Source of the DNA: Legionella fallonii LLAP-10
GTDB taxonomy: Bacteria > Pseudomonadota > Gammaproteobacteria > Legionellales > Legionellaceae
Assembly (NCBI RefSeq): GCF_000953135.1
Contig: NZ_LN614827.1
Coordinates: 835,001 to 899,000, forward strand
Direction of reading: 5' to 3'
Length of the DNA stretch: 64,000 nt
This document shows, in pieces, positions 46,177 through 55,994 of this stretch. Both the position numbers and the translations under genes were made by a program. Within the stretch, counting starts at the first letter, position 1. The number at the start of each line of letters is the position of its first letter. Below the pieces are notes generated by a model, which saw only the letters and a list, made by a program, of their open reading frames with translations, did no database searches and was not told the DNA's origin.

Positions 46177-46428
46177 TATCTGAGCAACTTTGGTCAATTC
46201 TATTTCTTCTCGTCCATCAATTACTTATCATCTTCATGAATGGCAAGGAAATAATTGCTTTTTCCAAATAAAAAAGAGCGTGAGTATTAATAAATTTCGT
46301 GTAGAATTTCCCACAATCGAATATTGGACTTTTGATTCCGTAGCAATGCTGTGTTTTCCTATTTTCATAAGGGGCACACTTTACGGAATGAGACTTGTTG
46401 AACGACATTAACTGATGTGGATTTAAGC

Positions 46429-47385
46429 ATGGCAAGAATATTAGTTACTGGTGCTACGGGGTTTGTAGGTCGAAATTTAGTTCCTGCTCTTGTTGGAGCT
46501 GGACATGAAGTTCGTTGTGCAGTAACGCGAAAAGTTGAGTATCTGCAAGCAGAGCAAGTGCTCGTTGATAAATTAGAACATCAAACGGATTGGAACGGCG
46601 TGCTGAGTGAAATAGATGTAGTGATTCATCTTGCTGCTCGGGTTCATATCATGAAAGAAAAATCCAAATCATCATTGGATGAATATTGCAATGTGAATAG
46701 CCTTGCAACAAAAAATTTAGCGGAACAGGCCGCTAAACTTCAGGTAAAGCGATTTATATTTTTGAGTACTATTAAGGTCAATGGCGAGTCAACTGATGAA
46801 GGACTTCCTTTTACAGAAGAGAGCATTGCCAAACCAGAAGACCCCTATGGACAGAGTAAACTAAATGCAGAGCAGTATTTGCATTCTATAAGTCAAAATA
46901 GTGATATGCAGGTCGTTATTTTAAGGACACCGTTAATTTATGGGGCAGGAGTAAAAGCTAATTTCTTAAAAATGTTGCAATTGGTGGATAAAGGATTGCC
47001 TCTACCCTTTGGGAAAATAGAGAACAAAAGAAGTTTTATTTACATAGATAATTTGGTTTCGGCAATTTGCACAGTCATTGACGCTCCTAGGGCCGCGAAC
47101 CAGCTTTATTTAGTTGCTGACGATAATTCATTATCTTTAACTAATTTGCTACAAGTAATCGCTAAGGAAATGAACGTCAAACTGAGGCTTATTTCTATAC
47201 CTGCTAATTTATTAATGTGGCTTTTTAAGTTATTGGGCATGAATGGCTTGCGTACTAGACTTTTAGGCTCCTTGGAAGTGAGTAGTAATAAGATAAAATC
47301 ACAATTAGGATGGAATCCTCCTGTCAGTTCCAGTGAGGGCTTAGCTAGAACTGTCAAATGGTATAAATATGAATCTAATATTTAG
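46429..47385 (+). CDS. NAD-dependent nucleotide-sugar 4-reductase/epimerase (WbpV/QnlA-like)
   Basis: This extended short-chain dehydrogenase has 318 residues from ATG 46429 (a GTG at 46417 would add four). The NAD motif is GATGFVGRNL; the catalytic motif is YGQSK (YxxxK), with STIKVNGEST upstream providing the Ser/Thr. It most resembles the WbpV/WreQ/QnlA group, which reduces UDP-4-keto-6-deoxy-GlcNAc to UDP-D-QuiNAc. Those genes are typically next to a WbpL-type initiating transferase, as here: the stop overlaps the next start by 17 bases. A UDP-sugar 4-epimerase role is the main alternative. Confidence 0.75.
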   Translation: MARILVTGATGFVGRNLVPALVGAGHEVRCAVTRKVEYLQAEQVLVDKLEHQTDWNGVLSEIDVVIHLAARVHIMKEKSKSSLDEYCNVNSLATKNLAEQAAKLQVKRFIFLSTIKVNGESTDEGLPFTEESIAKPEDPYGQSKLNAEQYLHSISQNSDMQVVILRTPLIYGAGVKANFLKMLQLVDKGLPLPFGKIENKRSFIYIDNLVSAICTVIDAPRAANQLYLVADDNSLSLTNLLQVIAKEMNVKLRLISIPANLLMWLFKLLGMNGLRTRLLGSLEVSSNKIKSQLGWNPPVSSSEGLARTVKWYKYESNI

Positions 47386-48388
47386 TATTTTTTGTATTCT
47401 ATTTTCTGTGGCATTAACTAAACTATTTTGTGTGTTTGCACAAAATACTAGTTTAATGGATCAGCCTAACGAGCGCTCGTTACATTTAAAACCAACCATT
47501 AGAGGCGGGGGGATCATTTTTATTGGCTTGCCTTTAATTGCATTACCCATTCTTTGTGAGTTTACTAAGACGCCTGTGAGTGAATTTTATGTACTACTAA
47601 TCAGTAGTGTTTTACTTGCTGTGGTGAGTTTTTTAGATGATTTATATAATTTAGCAGTGAAATCAAAATTTCTGGTGCAATTGCTGGTGGCTTTATTAAT
47701 AGTGCTATTTATGAGGCCTAACCAATTAGATTTTGTCCTCTTTTCCATTACTAATCAGTATATTATTGCTCCTTTTTTATTTATGACCGTACTTTGGGCA
47801 ATCAATCACTTTAATTTTATGGATGGGCTTGATGGTTTTTGTGCTTCTCAAGCGATGTTTTTATTCGCCGCATATGCTCTATTATTTGGATTGTATGGGG
47901 CGGTAATGTATCAAGATTTTTGTTTCATTTTCATTTGTAGTTTGGTGGGCTTTTTAATTTTTAACTTTCCTCCAGCAAAATTATTTATGGGGGATGTTGG
48001 CAGCGCCACTTTAGGATTAATTATTTTTTGTATGGCCTTAATCGCACAACAAAAATATCAAGTTCCGATTTTATTTTGGCTGATGCTCAATTGTTTGTTT
48101 TTGTTTGATGCAACAGTGACTTTGCTGCGAAGAATTATAAAGAAAGAAAAGTGGGCCTCCCCCCACAGAAAACACGCTTATCAACGTTTAAGGCAGTTTG
48201 GTGTGAATGCCCGCACTATTTTGTTCGGTCAATTAGTGATTAATAGTGTTTTTTTAGTCTTAGTTTTGTTATCGCGTGCCAATATGATACATATAGGGCT
48301 GTTATTACTATTGGAGTTGGGTTTTATCTCTTTGATGTATTATTTGATTGAAAAGCTTTTTCCTATGTTTCAACAAGTGAAATCTTAA
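47369..48388 (+). CDS. WecA/WbpL-type polyprenyl-phosphate sugar-1-phosphate transferase
   Basis: This glycosyltransferase-family-4 membrane enzyme starts O-antigen units on undecaprenyl phosphate. It is 339 residues long with about ten membrane segments. Family motifs are DQPNERSLHLKPTIRGGGII near the N-terminus, the Mg-binding DDLYNL in the cytosolic loop, NHFNFMDGLDGF (NxxNxxDGxDG) and LFMGDVGSATLGL. The basic loop ASPHRKHAYQRL near residue 265 is the carbohydrate-recognition region. Its partner upstream suggests that the donor is UDP-D-QuiNAc or UDP-GlcNAc. It is translationally coupled to the upstream gene. Confidence 0.9.
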   Translation: MNLIFSIFCILFSVALTKLFCVFAQNTSLMDQPNERSLHLKPTIRGGGIIFIGLPLIALPILCEFTKTPVSEFYVLLISSVLLAVVSFLDDLYNLAVKSKFLVQLLVALLIVLFMRPNQLDFVLFSITNQYIIAPFLFMTVLWAINHFNFMDGLDGFCASQAMFLFAAYALLFGLYGAVMYQDFCFIFICSLVGFLIFNFPPAKLFMGDVGSATLGLIIFCMALIAQQKYQVPILFWLMLNCLFLFDATVTLLRRIIKKEKWASPHRKHAYQRLRQFGVNARTILFGQLVINSVFLVLVLLSRANMIHIGLLLLLELGFISLMYYLIEKLFPMFQQVKS

Positions 48389-48914
48389 GTATATTTTAAT
48401 AGAACGGACGAGCATATGACTCTTGTCTATTTCTTTATGATAGATTTTTATGAGATAATTTATCGTCTCTGCTGAGGTTTTTCCGCTGTCATTGTGAATA
48501 AGGTAAAGCAATTCATATTTAAATATTAAATTGTTTTGCTGTATTAATGTTCGTAATAACAGCATTAGCAATTTTTTCCTTGATAGAGAAAATTTTTTTG
48601 AATGATTATTTTTACAATTTAGTACAAAGGGCACGGTTTATAATTTTTGCTAACAATATTGGTTCCATAAAGTTAAATTGTATTCTATTGATTTTATTGA
48701 TATATTTTTTAGGAAAATAATAATAAAGTATTTTTGGGGAACGTTTGAGTATTTACGGGTGAAATTAACATCGAAAGACAGTAGTTTTTTTTGTAAATTT
48801 AAAAGATGAATCTCCATTTTCTTAATACTCTGTTAATAATCAGCGTGTAAAATAAACATTCAAACAATAAGTTTGTTTAATTTTTGTTCATTTTGTGGCT
48901 GCTAAGAACACCAT
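48389..48914. other. Non-coding AT-rich stretch upstream of csrA
   Basis: The 577 bases between the WecA-like gene and csrA contain no credible reading frame. They are strongly AT-rich with short homopolymer runs. The csrA promoter(s) and part of its leader must lie here, but I cannot fix a start site. Confidence 0.5.
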
Positions 48915-48965
48915 GGATGCGTTCTATGGAGAAGGAGGTGGCTGCTTTGTTAGGGAGATTAGGTC
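48915..48965 (+). promoter_or_regulatory. csrA leader with repeated GGA motifs
   Basis: GGA triplets occur at 48915, 48928, 48934 and 48954 within 51 bases of the csrA start, and an AGG lies at 48961 close to the ATG. CsrA binds GGA-containing sites and in other bacteria represses its own translation this way. The motifs are seen directly; autoregulation here is inference. Confidence 0.4.
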
Positions 48966-49163
48966 ATGTTGATATTGACTCGACGTATAGGTGAAACATT
49001 AATCATCGGTGATGATGTTAATATAACGGTTCTAGGTGTAAAAGGTAACCAGGTTCGTCTTGGTATTAATGCACCCAAAGATGTATCTGTTCATCGTGAA
49101 GAAATTTATTTGCGCATACAACAAGAGAAAGAATCAGACGATTCAGAAGACACAGCTGTATAA
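48966..49163 (+). CDS. csrA: Carbon storage regulator CsrA
   Basis: This post-transcriptional regulator binds GGA motifs in mRNA leaders as a homodimer. It is 65 residues long: [20 protein letters not shown], then [20 protein letters not shown] and [13 protein letters not shown], with the key RNA-binding residues R44 (VHREEI) and the N-terminal LTRR present. The acidic C-terminal tail is normal. In L. pneumophila CsrA controls the switch between replicative and transmissive phases and is counteracted by RsmX/Y/Z RNAs. Here, as in L. pneumophila (lpg0781), it lies beside the LPS gene cluster. It appears monocistronic. Confidence 0.97.
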   Translation: MLILTRRIGETLIIGDDVNITVLGVKGNQVRLGINAPKDVSVHREEIYLRIQQEKESDDSEDTAV

Positions 49164-49191
49164 ATCGAATTTCTCGCAGATCATCCAGTTC

Positions 49192-49213
49192 CGAGCACTT
49201 AATAATGCTCGGG
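49192..49213 (+). terminator. Hairpin after csrA
   Basis: CCGAGCA (49192-49198) and TGCTCGG (49207-49213) form a 7-bp stem 28 bases after the csrA stop. There is no T-tract, so it would be a weak terminator. The rest of the 451-base gap to wbpA carries a short repeat remnant (CACCACAGCGAGTTTGG at 49416-49432, also found at 30413) and the wbpA upstream region. Confidence 0.45.
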
Positions 49214-49614
49214 GCGAACAAAAATCCCCCCTAAAAATCATCTTTTCGCATCTCAATTAAAGACAATTATCCGTAGTTAATAACATCAGCTTATTATAGA
49301 TCTCTTTCCAATCTCTACTATAGAGCCAGAAATTGCTTCGTTAATACGGTGCTCGAATCCTCATGTTTCCTGTACACGTAGGTTCCGCGTTCCATGTCTT
49401 CCTTCACACTTCCCTCACCACAGCGAGTTTGGAAAGCGGTCTAATGTTGCTATGCTCAATCAACTTATACTAGAATGCTAGCCGATTATAAATTTGAGTG
49501 CACACCATCCCGTTGTTTCTTTGCAGTAAAATCACATTTAAAATATGTAGCATCTCAATACGTCTAGGCAACGTTTTTGCCGCCAATTATTAAAATGAAA
49601 AGAGTGTAGCAAGC

Positions 49615-50919
49615 ATGTTAAATAGTTTTCTGGAAAAAATTAAAAGCAAAGAAGCAATCATAGGCATTGTTGGCTTAGGATATGTAGGCCTTCCATTGAT
49701 GCTACGTTTTGCAGAAGTCGGCTTTAGAGTTATCGGTATCGATATAGATGAGCGCAAAAATGAGCTACTTAAACAAGGAAAATCTTATATTCAGCATATT
49801 TCTTCTGAAAGTATTATTGCAGTAAAAAGTCAATTTACTGCCACCGCAGATTTTTCCCTGAGTCGTGAATGTGATGCCCTAATCCTTTGTGTTCCAACTC
49901 CGTTAAATAAATTTCGCGAGCCGGATTTAAGTTTTGTACTTAATACTATGGATGCATTAGTCCCTTATTTAAGGCCAGGTCAGTTGGTTTCCTTGGAAAG
50001 CACCACTTATCCTGGTACAACTGAGGAAGAGTTAAAACCTCGTGCGGAAAGTACTGGGCTTATTATCGGTGAGAATATTTTTCTTACCTATTCTCCTGAA
50101 AGAGAAGATCCAGGTAATCCCCACTTTACAACAGCAACTATTCCTAAAGTCTGTGGTGGGGATACAGAAAATTGCTCTATAGCGGGTCATGCACTTTATT
50201 CCGCTGTGATTCATACAGTAGTTAAGGTCTCTTCAACTAAAATAGCTGAAATGACCAAACTGCTGGAAAATATTCATCGTTCAGTGAATATTGGTTTGGT
50301 CAATGAGATGAAAATTCTTGCAGATAAAATGTCAATAGATATTCATGAAGTCATTGATGCAGCAGCAACTAAGCCCTTTGGCTTTGTTCCTTATTATCCT
50401 GGTCCTGGAATCGGTGGGCACTGTATCCCTATTGATCCTTTTTATCTTACTTGGAAGGCTCGTGAATACGGTTTGCATACGCGTTTCATTGAATTAGCCG
50501 GTGAAATAAATAGTGGCATGCCGGATTGGGTGGTAGATAAAGTGGCTGAAGCGTTAAACCAAAGAGCCCAGGCTATTAAAAATAGCAAAATCTTGATCTT
50601 AGGCATTGCATATAAACGTAATATTGATGATATGCGTGAGTCTCCGTCTGTCAGAATTATGGAGTTGTTACGTGAGAAGGGAGCCATAGTGTCTTATTCT
50701 GATCCACACGTACCTTCTTTTCCGAAAATGCGAGAGCATCATTTTGAGTTAGATAGTGTGTCATTGGATGCGCAAACTATTAGTGCTTATGACTGTGTGG
50801 TACTTGCAACAGCACACCGCGATTTTAATTATGACTTAATTGCCCAGAATGCTCGGTTAATTGTTGATACTCGAGCGGGATTTAAACAATACAAACAAGA
50901 TAATATTGTGAGTGCTTAA
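49615..50919 (+). CDS. wbpA: UDP-N-acetylglucosamine 6-dehydrogenase (WbpA-like)
   Basis: This enzyme oxidises UDP-GlcNAc to UDP-GlcNAcA, step 1 of the UDP-GlcNAc(3NAc)A pathway. It is 434 residues long. The NAD motif is [14 protein letters not shown] near residue 17; the catalytic Cys270 is in [20 protein letters not shown]; the C-terminal UDP-binding domain has [20 protein letters not shown]. It is two bases upstream of the wbpB start, and wbpD follows two bases after that, so the three form one operon. The order matches wbpA-wbpB-wbpD of Pseudomonas and Bordetella, except that wbpE is absent. Confidence 0.88.
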   Translation: MLNSFLEKIKSKEAIIGIVGLGYVGLPLMLRFAEVGFRVIGIDIDERKNELLKQGKSYIQHISSESIIAVKSQFTATADFSLSRECDALILCVPTPLNKFREPDLSFVLNTMDALVPYLRPGQLVSLESTTYPGTTEEELKPRAESTGLIIGENIFLTYSPEREDPGNPHFTTATIPKVCGGDTENCSIAGHALYSAVIHTVVKVSSTKIAEMTKLLENIHRSVNIGLVNEMKILADKMSIDIHEVIDAAATKPFGFVPYYPGPGIGGHCIPIDPFYLTWKAREYGLHTRFIELAGEINSGMPDWVVDKVAEALNQRAQAIKNSKILILGIAYKRNIDDMRESPSVRIMELLREKGAIVSYSDPHVPSFPKMREHHFELDSVSLDAQTISAYDCVVLATAHRDFNYDLIAQNARLIVDTRAGFKQYKQDNIVSA

Positions 50920-50921
50920 AA

Positions 50922-51983
50922 ATGAGTAAAACTCCATGGATAATTAATGATCGCAAAATTAATATTGCTTTAGTTGGTTGTGGGCGCATTTCGAAAAATC
51001 ATTTCCAAGCAATAGAAGCACATAGCGATCGTTTAACTCTTACTGCTGTATGTGATACTGATCAAGACGCGTTGCGAAGTGCAACGTCACTATACGGTGT
51101 TGATGGCTATGATAATATTGATGCGATGTTGCGCTATTGTGATGCAGATATCATCTCTCTTTGTACGCCTAGCGGTTTACATCCCCAACAAACAATTAAA
51201 GTAGCGCAATCTGGCCGCCATATTTTAACTGAGAAACCCATGGCTACTCGGTGGCAAGAGGGGATAGACATGATTAAAGCGTGCGATGAAGCCTCGGTAC
51301 GTTTATTTGTGGTCAAGCAGAATCGGCTGAATGCGACCTTACAACTATTAAAAAAAGCTATTGTACAAGGACGTTTCGGTAAAATTTATATGGCCAACAT
51401 TAATGTCTTCTGGACTCGCCCGCAGGAGTATTATGATCAGGCTGCTTGGCGAGGTACCTGGGAATTTGATGGCGGGGCTTTTATGAATCAGGCAAGCCAT
51501 TATATTGATTTGATTCATTGGCTTTTAGGGCCTGTTGAATCGATACAGGCGATGATGGGTACTTTAGCGAGAAATGTTGAAACCGAAGACTCGGGCGTAA
51601 TGAATATTCGTTGGCGCAATGGTGCAATGGGCTCTGTCAATGTGACTATGTTGACTTACCCTAAAAATTTTGAAGGTTCAATTACTATTCTAGGTGAGAA
51701 AGGAACCGTGCGTATCGGTGGTGTGGCCGTCAATGAAATTCAGCACTGGGAATTTGCAGAAAAGCAACTGGAAGATGAACAGATTGGTAAAGCAAATTAT
51801 CAGACAACTTCTGTCTATGGCTATGGCCATCCACTTTACTATGACAATGTAATCAATAGTTTACAAGGAAAAGAGCTGCCAATAACGGATGGGCGTGAAG
51901 GGTTAACTTCACTGGAGTTATTGATTGCAGCTTATCGTTCAGCGCGTGAAAATAAAACAGTACATTTACCTTTGGAGCTTTAA
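50922..51983 (+). CDS. wbpB: UDP-GlcNAcA 3-dehydrogenase, Gfo/Idh/MocA family (WbpB-like)
   Basis: This NAD-dependent oxidoreductase oxidises C3 of UDP-GlcNAcA before transamination. It is 353 residues long. The N-terminal Rossmann motif is [13 protein letters not shown] near residue 16; the family motif [10 protein letters not shown] carries the conserved Lys. Typical substrate-domain text is [20 protein letters not shown], then [20 protein letters not shown]. The gene is tightly packed between wbpA and wbpD, which supports the WbpB assignment over other Gfo/Idh enzymes. Confidence 0.88.
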   Translation: MSKTPWIINDRKINIALVGCGRISKNHFQAIEAHSDRLTLTAVCDTDQDALRSATSLYGVDGYDNIDAMLRYCDADIISLCTPSGLHPQQTIKVAQSGRHILTEKPMATRWQEGIDMIKACDEASVRLFVVKQNRLNATLQLLKKAIVQGRFGKIYMANINVFWTRPQEYYDQAAWRGTWEFDGGAFMNQASHYIDLIHWLLGPVESIQAMMGTLARNVETEDSGVMNIRWRNGAMGSVNVTMLTYPKNFEGSITILGEKGTVRIGGVAVNEIQHWEFAEKQLEDEQIGKANYQTTSVYGYGHPLYYDNVINSLQGKELPITDGREGLTSLELLIAAYRSARENKTVHLPLEL

Positions 51984-51985
51984 AT

Positions 51986-52570
51986 ATGGGATATAAAGCG
52001 CATGAAACCGCAATTATTGATGACGGAGCTTCCATAGGAGAAGGAACAAACATATGGCATTGGGTTCATGTGAGTTCAGGGGCTCGTATCGGAGAGGGGT
52101 GCTCTTTGGGGCAAAATGTTTATGTAGCTAGCAATGTAGTTATTGGCAATAATGTCAAAATACAAAATAACGTTTCGGTTTATGACAATGTAACCCTTGA
52201 AGACGATGTGTTTTGCGGCCCAAGTATGGTGTTTACCAACGTGTACAATCCCCGTTCTGCTGTAACACGCAAACATGAATACCGAGATACCCTAGTAAAA
52301 CGTGGAGCAACATTAGGAGCCAATTGTACTGTTGTGTGCGGTACGACCATCGGTGAATATGCTTTTATTGGAGCTGGAGCCGTTGTTAACGAAAATGTCC
52401 CTCCTTATGCGTTAATGGTGGGGGTACCCGCGCGTCAGATAGGCTGGATGAGTCGATTTGGAGAACGCCTTGAATTCACTCAAGAGGGTAATTCTCTCCC
52501 ACACGCTGTTTGCAAAAAAACAGGGCAGGTCTATGTGATGCATGAGGATAATCGCGTATCAATAGAATAA
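51986..52570 (+). CDS. wbpD: UDP-GlcNAc3NA N-acetyltransferase (WbpD-like hexapeptide transferase)
   Basis: This 194-residue left-handed beta-helix acetyltransferase is built of hexapeptide repeats ([53 protein letters not shown]). In the WbpD family it acetylates the 3-amino group of UDP-GlcNAc3NA. The start ATGGGATATAAAG is two bases after wbpB. The aminotransferase WbpE needed between WbpB and WbpD is not seen in this window and must be supplied from elsewhere. A terminator-like hairpin follows at 52740. Confidence 0.88.
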   Translation: MGYKAHETAIIDDGASIGEGTNIWHWVHVSSGARIGEGCSLGQNVYVASNVVIGNNVKIQNNVSVYDNVTLEDDVFCGPSMVFTNVYNPRSAVTRKHEYRDTLVKRGATLGANCTVVCGTTIGEYAFIGAGAVVNENVPPYALMVGVPARQIGWMSRFGERLEFTQEGNSLPHAVCKKTGQVYVMHEDNRVSIE

Positions 52571-52739
52571 TAGCGTACGTAGCAACCGTCTTGAACTACA
52601 TCTGATAGTTGCTCCATTTTAGCTGTTATTCAATTAAGAGTACCGTTGTTATCCCGAGGAGTTTACGAAGAAGGAGCCCTGCTCATGGCACAATGTGCTT
52701 CGCGGGAGAGCCTTTGCCGCGCTTTGGATGATAGTAACG

Positions 52740-52767
52740 TCGGGCAATAATTTGTTGCCCGATTTTT
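52740..52767 (+). terminator. Rho-independent terminator after wbpABD
   Basis: TCGGGCAA (52740-52747) and TTGCCCGA (52755-52762) form an 8-bp GC-rich stem with a 7-nt loop, followed by five T (52763-52767). It is the best classical terminator on the plus strand in this locus and separates the wbpABD unit from the glycosyltransferase unit. Confidence 0.7.
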
Positions 52768-52863
52768 GGAAAAGGTCTATTGGGCAGATGCAGGTGATTT
52801 TTCTAATGAGAGTTATATCGAGAATGTTATTTGTAGCCCGACCTTATTATTGTGAGTCAATAA

Positions 52864-54105
52864 TTGAATATATTAATTGTTAGTCAATATTTTTGGCCAG
52901 AACCATTCATGATTAATGATCTGGTTTTAAAAATTAAAGAACAGGGACATAGCGTTACCGTATTTACTGGAAAACCTAATTATCCTGATGGAGATGTTTA
53001 CTCTGGTTATGTGAGTGCAGGTGTTCAAGAAGAGCTTTATGGCGAAGCTATTCCTGTTTATCGTGTTCCTTTAAGACCAAGAAAGAAAGGCGGGGCTAAA
53101 AATTTAATCTTAAACTATCTGTCTTTTGTTTTTTCTGGCATAAGACATGCGTTTCGCTTTTCTAAAAACAAAGAAGTGGATATGATCTTTGTTTTTGCCA
53201 TATCGCCAATTACTGCGGCTATTCCCGCTATTTTTCTTAAATGGTTAACTAAATCACATCTGACCATTTGGGTTCAAGATCTCTGGCCTGAAAGTGTAGA
53301 AGCCACAGGATTTATAAAAAATCGTTTTTTATTGCGATGTGTCAGCATATTAGTTCGAGGAATTTATTATTTTTCAGATACCTTATTAGCCCAATCAAAA
53401 GCATTTATACCTCATATTTCTCGCTTAGCTCATCAGAGCAAAATAGATTATTACCCTAATTCCGTAATTGATAACTTTAGTGCTAAGGAAGTTTCTTCGA
53501 CGATACCACAAGATTTAGTGCATTTATTGGAAACGCAATTCTGTGTTGTTTTTGCTGGGAACATAGGAACTGCTCAAGCGGTTGAAACTCTCGTTAAGGC
53601 TGCGGAACTATTAAAAGGTATTTCTGATTTAAAATTAATTTTAGTGGGAAGTGGTAGTAAAAGCGACTGGATAAGGCAACAAATACAAGAAAATAAAATG
53701 GATAATTTAGTTCTTGCTGGCCGTTATCCTTCATCTGAAATGCCATTTATTTTTTCTCGAGCATCCTGTCTATTGGTTAGTCTTAAACGAGATGAAATTT
53801 TTACTTACACTATTCCTTATAAAGTTCAGTCTTATTTGGCCTCAGGCAAGCCAATACTGGCCTCTCTAGATGGCGAGGGGGCGCGAGTAATCAATGAAGC
53901 TGAGGCTGGTTTGACCTCTCCTGCTGAAGATGCAGAAAAACTGGCCAGAAATATAAAACATCTTTATCATTTACCTGCCGCAGAGCTGGATAAAATGGGT
54001 AAATCAGGCCGTGCTTACTTTCTTGAGCATTTTGAGATGGGAAGCCAAAGCCAGCGTTTAATTGAAATATTTGCTGACAGGATTAGTCGAAAGGAGAATT
54101 CATAG
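52864..54105 (+). CDS. Glycosyltransferase family 4 (WbuB-like)
   Basis: This cytoplasmic, membrane-associated GT-B transferase has 413 residues. The N-terminus NILIVSQYFWPEPFMINDLV and the PNYPDGDVYSGY segment are typical of the WbuB/FucNAc-transferase group. The donor site has FAGNIGTAQAVETLVKAAEL, the GRYPSSEMPFIF loop, and IPYKVQSYLASGKPILASLD with the EGARVINEAEAG motif. It starts with TTG 52864; an ATG alternative is not available before the conserved strand. Its stop overlaps the next GTG by one base. WbuB-type enzymes usually transfer L-FucNAc-like sugars, which fits the three following genes. Confidence 0.85.
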   Translation: MNILIVSQYFWPEPFMINDLVLKIKEQGHSVTVFTGKPNYPDGDVYSGYVSAGVQEELYGEAIPVYRVPLRPRKKGGAKNLILNYLSFVFSGIRHAFRFSKNKEVDMIFVFAISPITAAIPAIFLKWLTKSHLTIWVQDLWPESVEATGFIKNRFLLRCVSILVRGIYYFSDTLLAQSKAFIPHISRLAHQSKIDYYPNSVIDNFSAKEVSSTIPQDLVHLLETQFCVVFAGNIGTAQAVETLVKAAELLKGISDLKLILVGSGSKSDWIRQQIQENKMDNLVLAGRYPSSEMPFIFSRASCLLVSLKRDEIFTYTIPYKVQSYLASGKPILASLDGEGARVINEAEAGLTSPAEDAEKLARNIKHLYHLPAAELDKMGKSGRAYFLEHFEMGSQSQRLIEIFADRISRKENS

Positions 54106-54980
54106 TGAGAGTTTTAGTTTTGGGCGTTACAGGAATGTTGGGGCATACCCTATGGCATTCCCTAGGCGAAAATAGTGAACTTGATGTATGGGCTACCTGT
54201 CGAAATACAAGCAAATTGGTTCATTCATCAGTAAAGGAGCGCTCTCAATTAATTAATGATCTTGATGTCTTGAATCAAGATGATCTAATCAGAGTCTTTG
54301 AGCAAGTAAGACCCGATGTAGTGATTAATTGTATCGGTCTTATTAAGCAACTGTCGAGTGCTAAAGACCCTTTAACTGTTCTTCCTATCAATGCATTGTT
54401 TCCCCATCGTTTAGCTAAGATTTGTGCTTTAACTCATTCTCGCCTCATCCATATAAGCACTGACTGTGTTTTTTCAGGGAAGAAAGGAGCATATGTTGAA
54501 TCTGATCCATCAGATGCAGAAGATTTATATGGCAAATCTAAATTTATGGGTGAACTCAATGATTTGGTTAATGTAGTTACTCTTAGAACATCTATTATTG
54601 GACATGAGTTAAATAGTCAATATGCATTGATAGACTGGTTCCTGTCACAAGAGAATAAGGTAAAGGGGTATGTGAACGCGATCTTTTCGGGGTTGCCAAC
54701 TATTGAGTTGAGTAGAGTAATACGTGATTATGTGCTTCCTAATAAAGATTTAGCAGGTCTTTATCATGTTGCAGCACAGCCAATTGGTAAATATGATTTA
54801 TTAAAGATTGTCGCTGAAATATACAATAAGAAGATTATCATTGAGCCGGATCATCATTTGTGTATTGACAGATCATTATGTGCTGCCCGTTTTGAGGAGC
54901 AAACAGGTTATCTGGCACCAACTTGGCCAATGCTTATTGAAAAAATGCATCAATCAAAAAAATTAGTCGGAGCTGTATAA
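54105..54980 (+). CDS. RmlD-like NDP-4-keto-sugar reductase (WbvR-like)
   Basis: This 291-residue short-chain dehydrogenase resembles dTDP-4-dehydrorhamnose reductases: VLGVTGMLGHTLWHSL at the N-terminus, PDVVINCIGLIKQ, the catalytic STDCVFSGKKGAY and YGKSKFMGE (YxxxK). It lacks the C-terminal cupin of FnlB/WbjC. With the next two genes it matches the WbvB-WbvR-WbvD arrangement known to give UDP-L-RhaNAc and then UDP-L-QuiNAc; a UDP-L-FucNAc pathway is the alternative. It starts with GTG 54105 (ribosome-binding site AAGGAG), overlapping the glycosyltransferase stop. Confidence 0.8.
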   Translation: MRVLVLGVTGMLGHTLWHSLGENSELDVWATCRNTSKLVHSSVKERSQLINDLDVLNQDDLIRVFEQVRPDVVINCIGLIKQLSSAKDPLTVLPINALFPHRLAKICALTHSRLIHISTDCVFSGKKGAYVESDPSDAEDLYGKSKFMGELNDLVNVVTLRTSIIGHELNSQYALIDWFLSQENKVKGYVNAIFSGLPTIELSRVIRDYVLPNKDLAGLYHVAAQPIGKYDLLKIVAEIYNKKIIIEPDHHLCIDRSLCAARFEEQTGYLAPTWPMLIEKMHQSKKLVGAV

Positions 54981-55994
54981 ATGTTTAATAATAAGGTGCT
55001 GATGATAACAGGAGGAACTGGATCTTTTGGTCATACAGTACTTAAACGATTCTTAAATTCTAATGTTAAGGAAATTCGTATTTTCAGTCGAGATGAGAAA
55101 AAGCAAGAAGACATGCGGCTGGATCTCAACAATGATAAGGTTAAATTCTATATAGGTGATGTTCGTGATTATTCTTCGGTCAATGAGGCTATGGCTGGAG
55201 TTGATTTTGTCTTTCATGCGGCAGCATTGAAACAAGTGCCTTCATGTGAGTTTTACCCCATGGAAGCAGTGCGAACTAATATCATAGGTACTGAAAATGT
55301 ATTGAATGCGGGTATTGCTAGTGGAGTGAAACGAATAGTCGTGTTAAGTACTGATAAAGCGGTTTACCCAATTAATGCAATGGGTATGTCCAAAGCTATG
55401 GCTGAGAAAATAGTCGTTGCTAAAGCATGTTTAATTCCTTCGAAAAATGAAACCATTATTTGTGCAACAAGATATGGTAACGTGATGGCTTCTCGTGGCT
55501 CCGTTATCCCTTTATTTCTTAAACAAATAAAAAATAATCAAGAAATTACTGTCACTGATCCTAATATGACGCGTTTTCTTATGTCGCTTGAGGATTCTGT
55601 CGATTTAGTGCTTCATGCATTTCAACATGCGACTCAAGGTGATATTTTTGTGCAAAAATCTCCAGCGTCAACCATAGGCGATCTTGGCCAAGCAATGCTT
55701 GAGTTATTTCAAAGTAAAAGCAAGATAAGAGTTATTGGAACTCGCCATGGGGAAAAACTATATGAAACCTTGGTGTCCAGAGAAGAGATGGCAAAAGCAG
55801 AAGACATGGGGCGGTATTACAGGATTGTGGCGGACAATAGGGATCTTAACTATAAAAAATATTTTGTTGAGGGAGAAGAAAGGGTCTCTACTCTAAATGA
55901 TTACACCTCGCATAATACTCAGAGACTCGGCATTGAAGAGATTAAACAAGTGCTTTTACAATTGGATGTGATTCAGGAGGCATTTGATGCTTAA
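54981..55994 (+). CDS. UDP-GlcNAc 4,6-dehydratase/5-epimerase (WbjB/FnlA/CapE-like)
   Basis: This soluble enzyme converts UDP-GlcNAc to UDP-4-keto-6-deoxy-L-sugars. It is 337 residues long, as usual for the CapE/FnlA group. Motifs are GGTGSFGHTVLKRFL (NAD), IFSRDEKKQEDMRLDL, FHAAALKQVPSCEFYPMEAV, LSTDKAVYPINAMGMSKAMA (with the modified MxxxK active site of this family) and RYGNVMASRGSVIPLF. It is adjacent to the reductase (no gap) and overlaps the next gene by eight bases. Confidence 0.9.
   Translation: MFNNKVLMITGGTGSFGHTVLKRFLNSNVKEIRIFSRDEKKQEDMRLDLNNDKVKFYIGDVRDYSSVNEAMAGVDFVFHAAALKQVPSCEFYPMEAVRTNIIGTENVLNAGIASGVKRIVVLSTDKAVYPINAMGMSKAMAEKIVVAKACLIPSKNETIICATRYGNVMASRGSVIPLFLKQIKNNQEITVTDPNMTRFLMSLEDSVDLVLHAFQHATQGDIFVQKSPASTIGDLGQAMLELFQSKSKIRVIGTRHGEKLYETLVSREEMAKAEDMGRYYRIVADNRDLNYKKYFVEGEERVSTLNDYTSHNTQRLGIEEIKQVLLQLDVIQEAFDA

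Noticed and set aside
49060..49260. Frame overlapping csrA
   Set aside because: It lies mostly inside csrA in another frame; csrA is certain.
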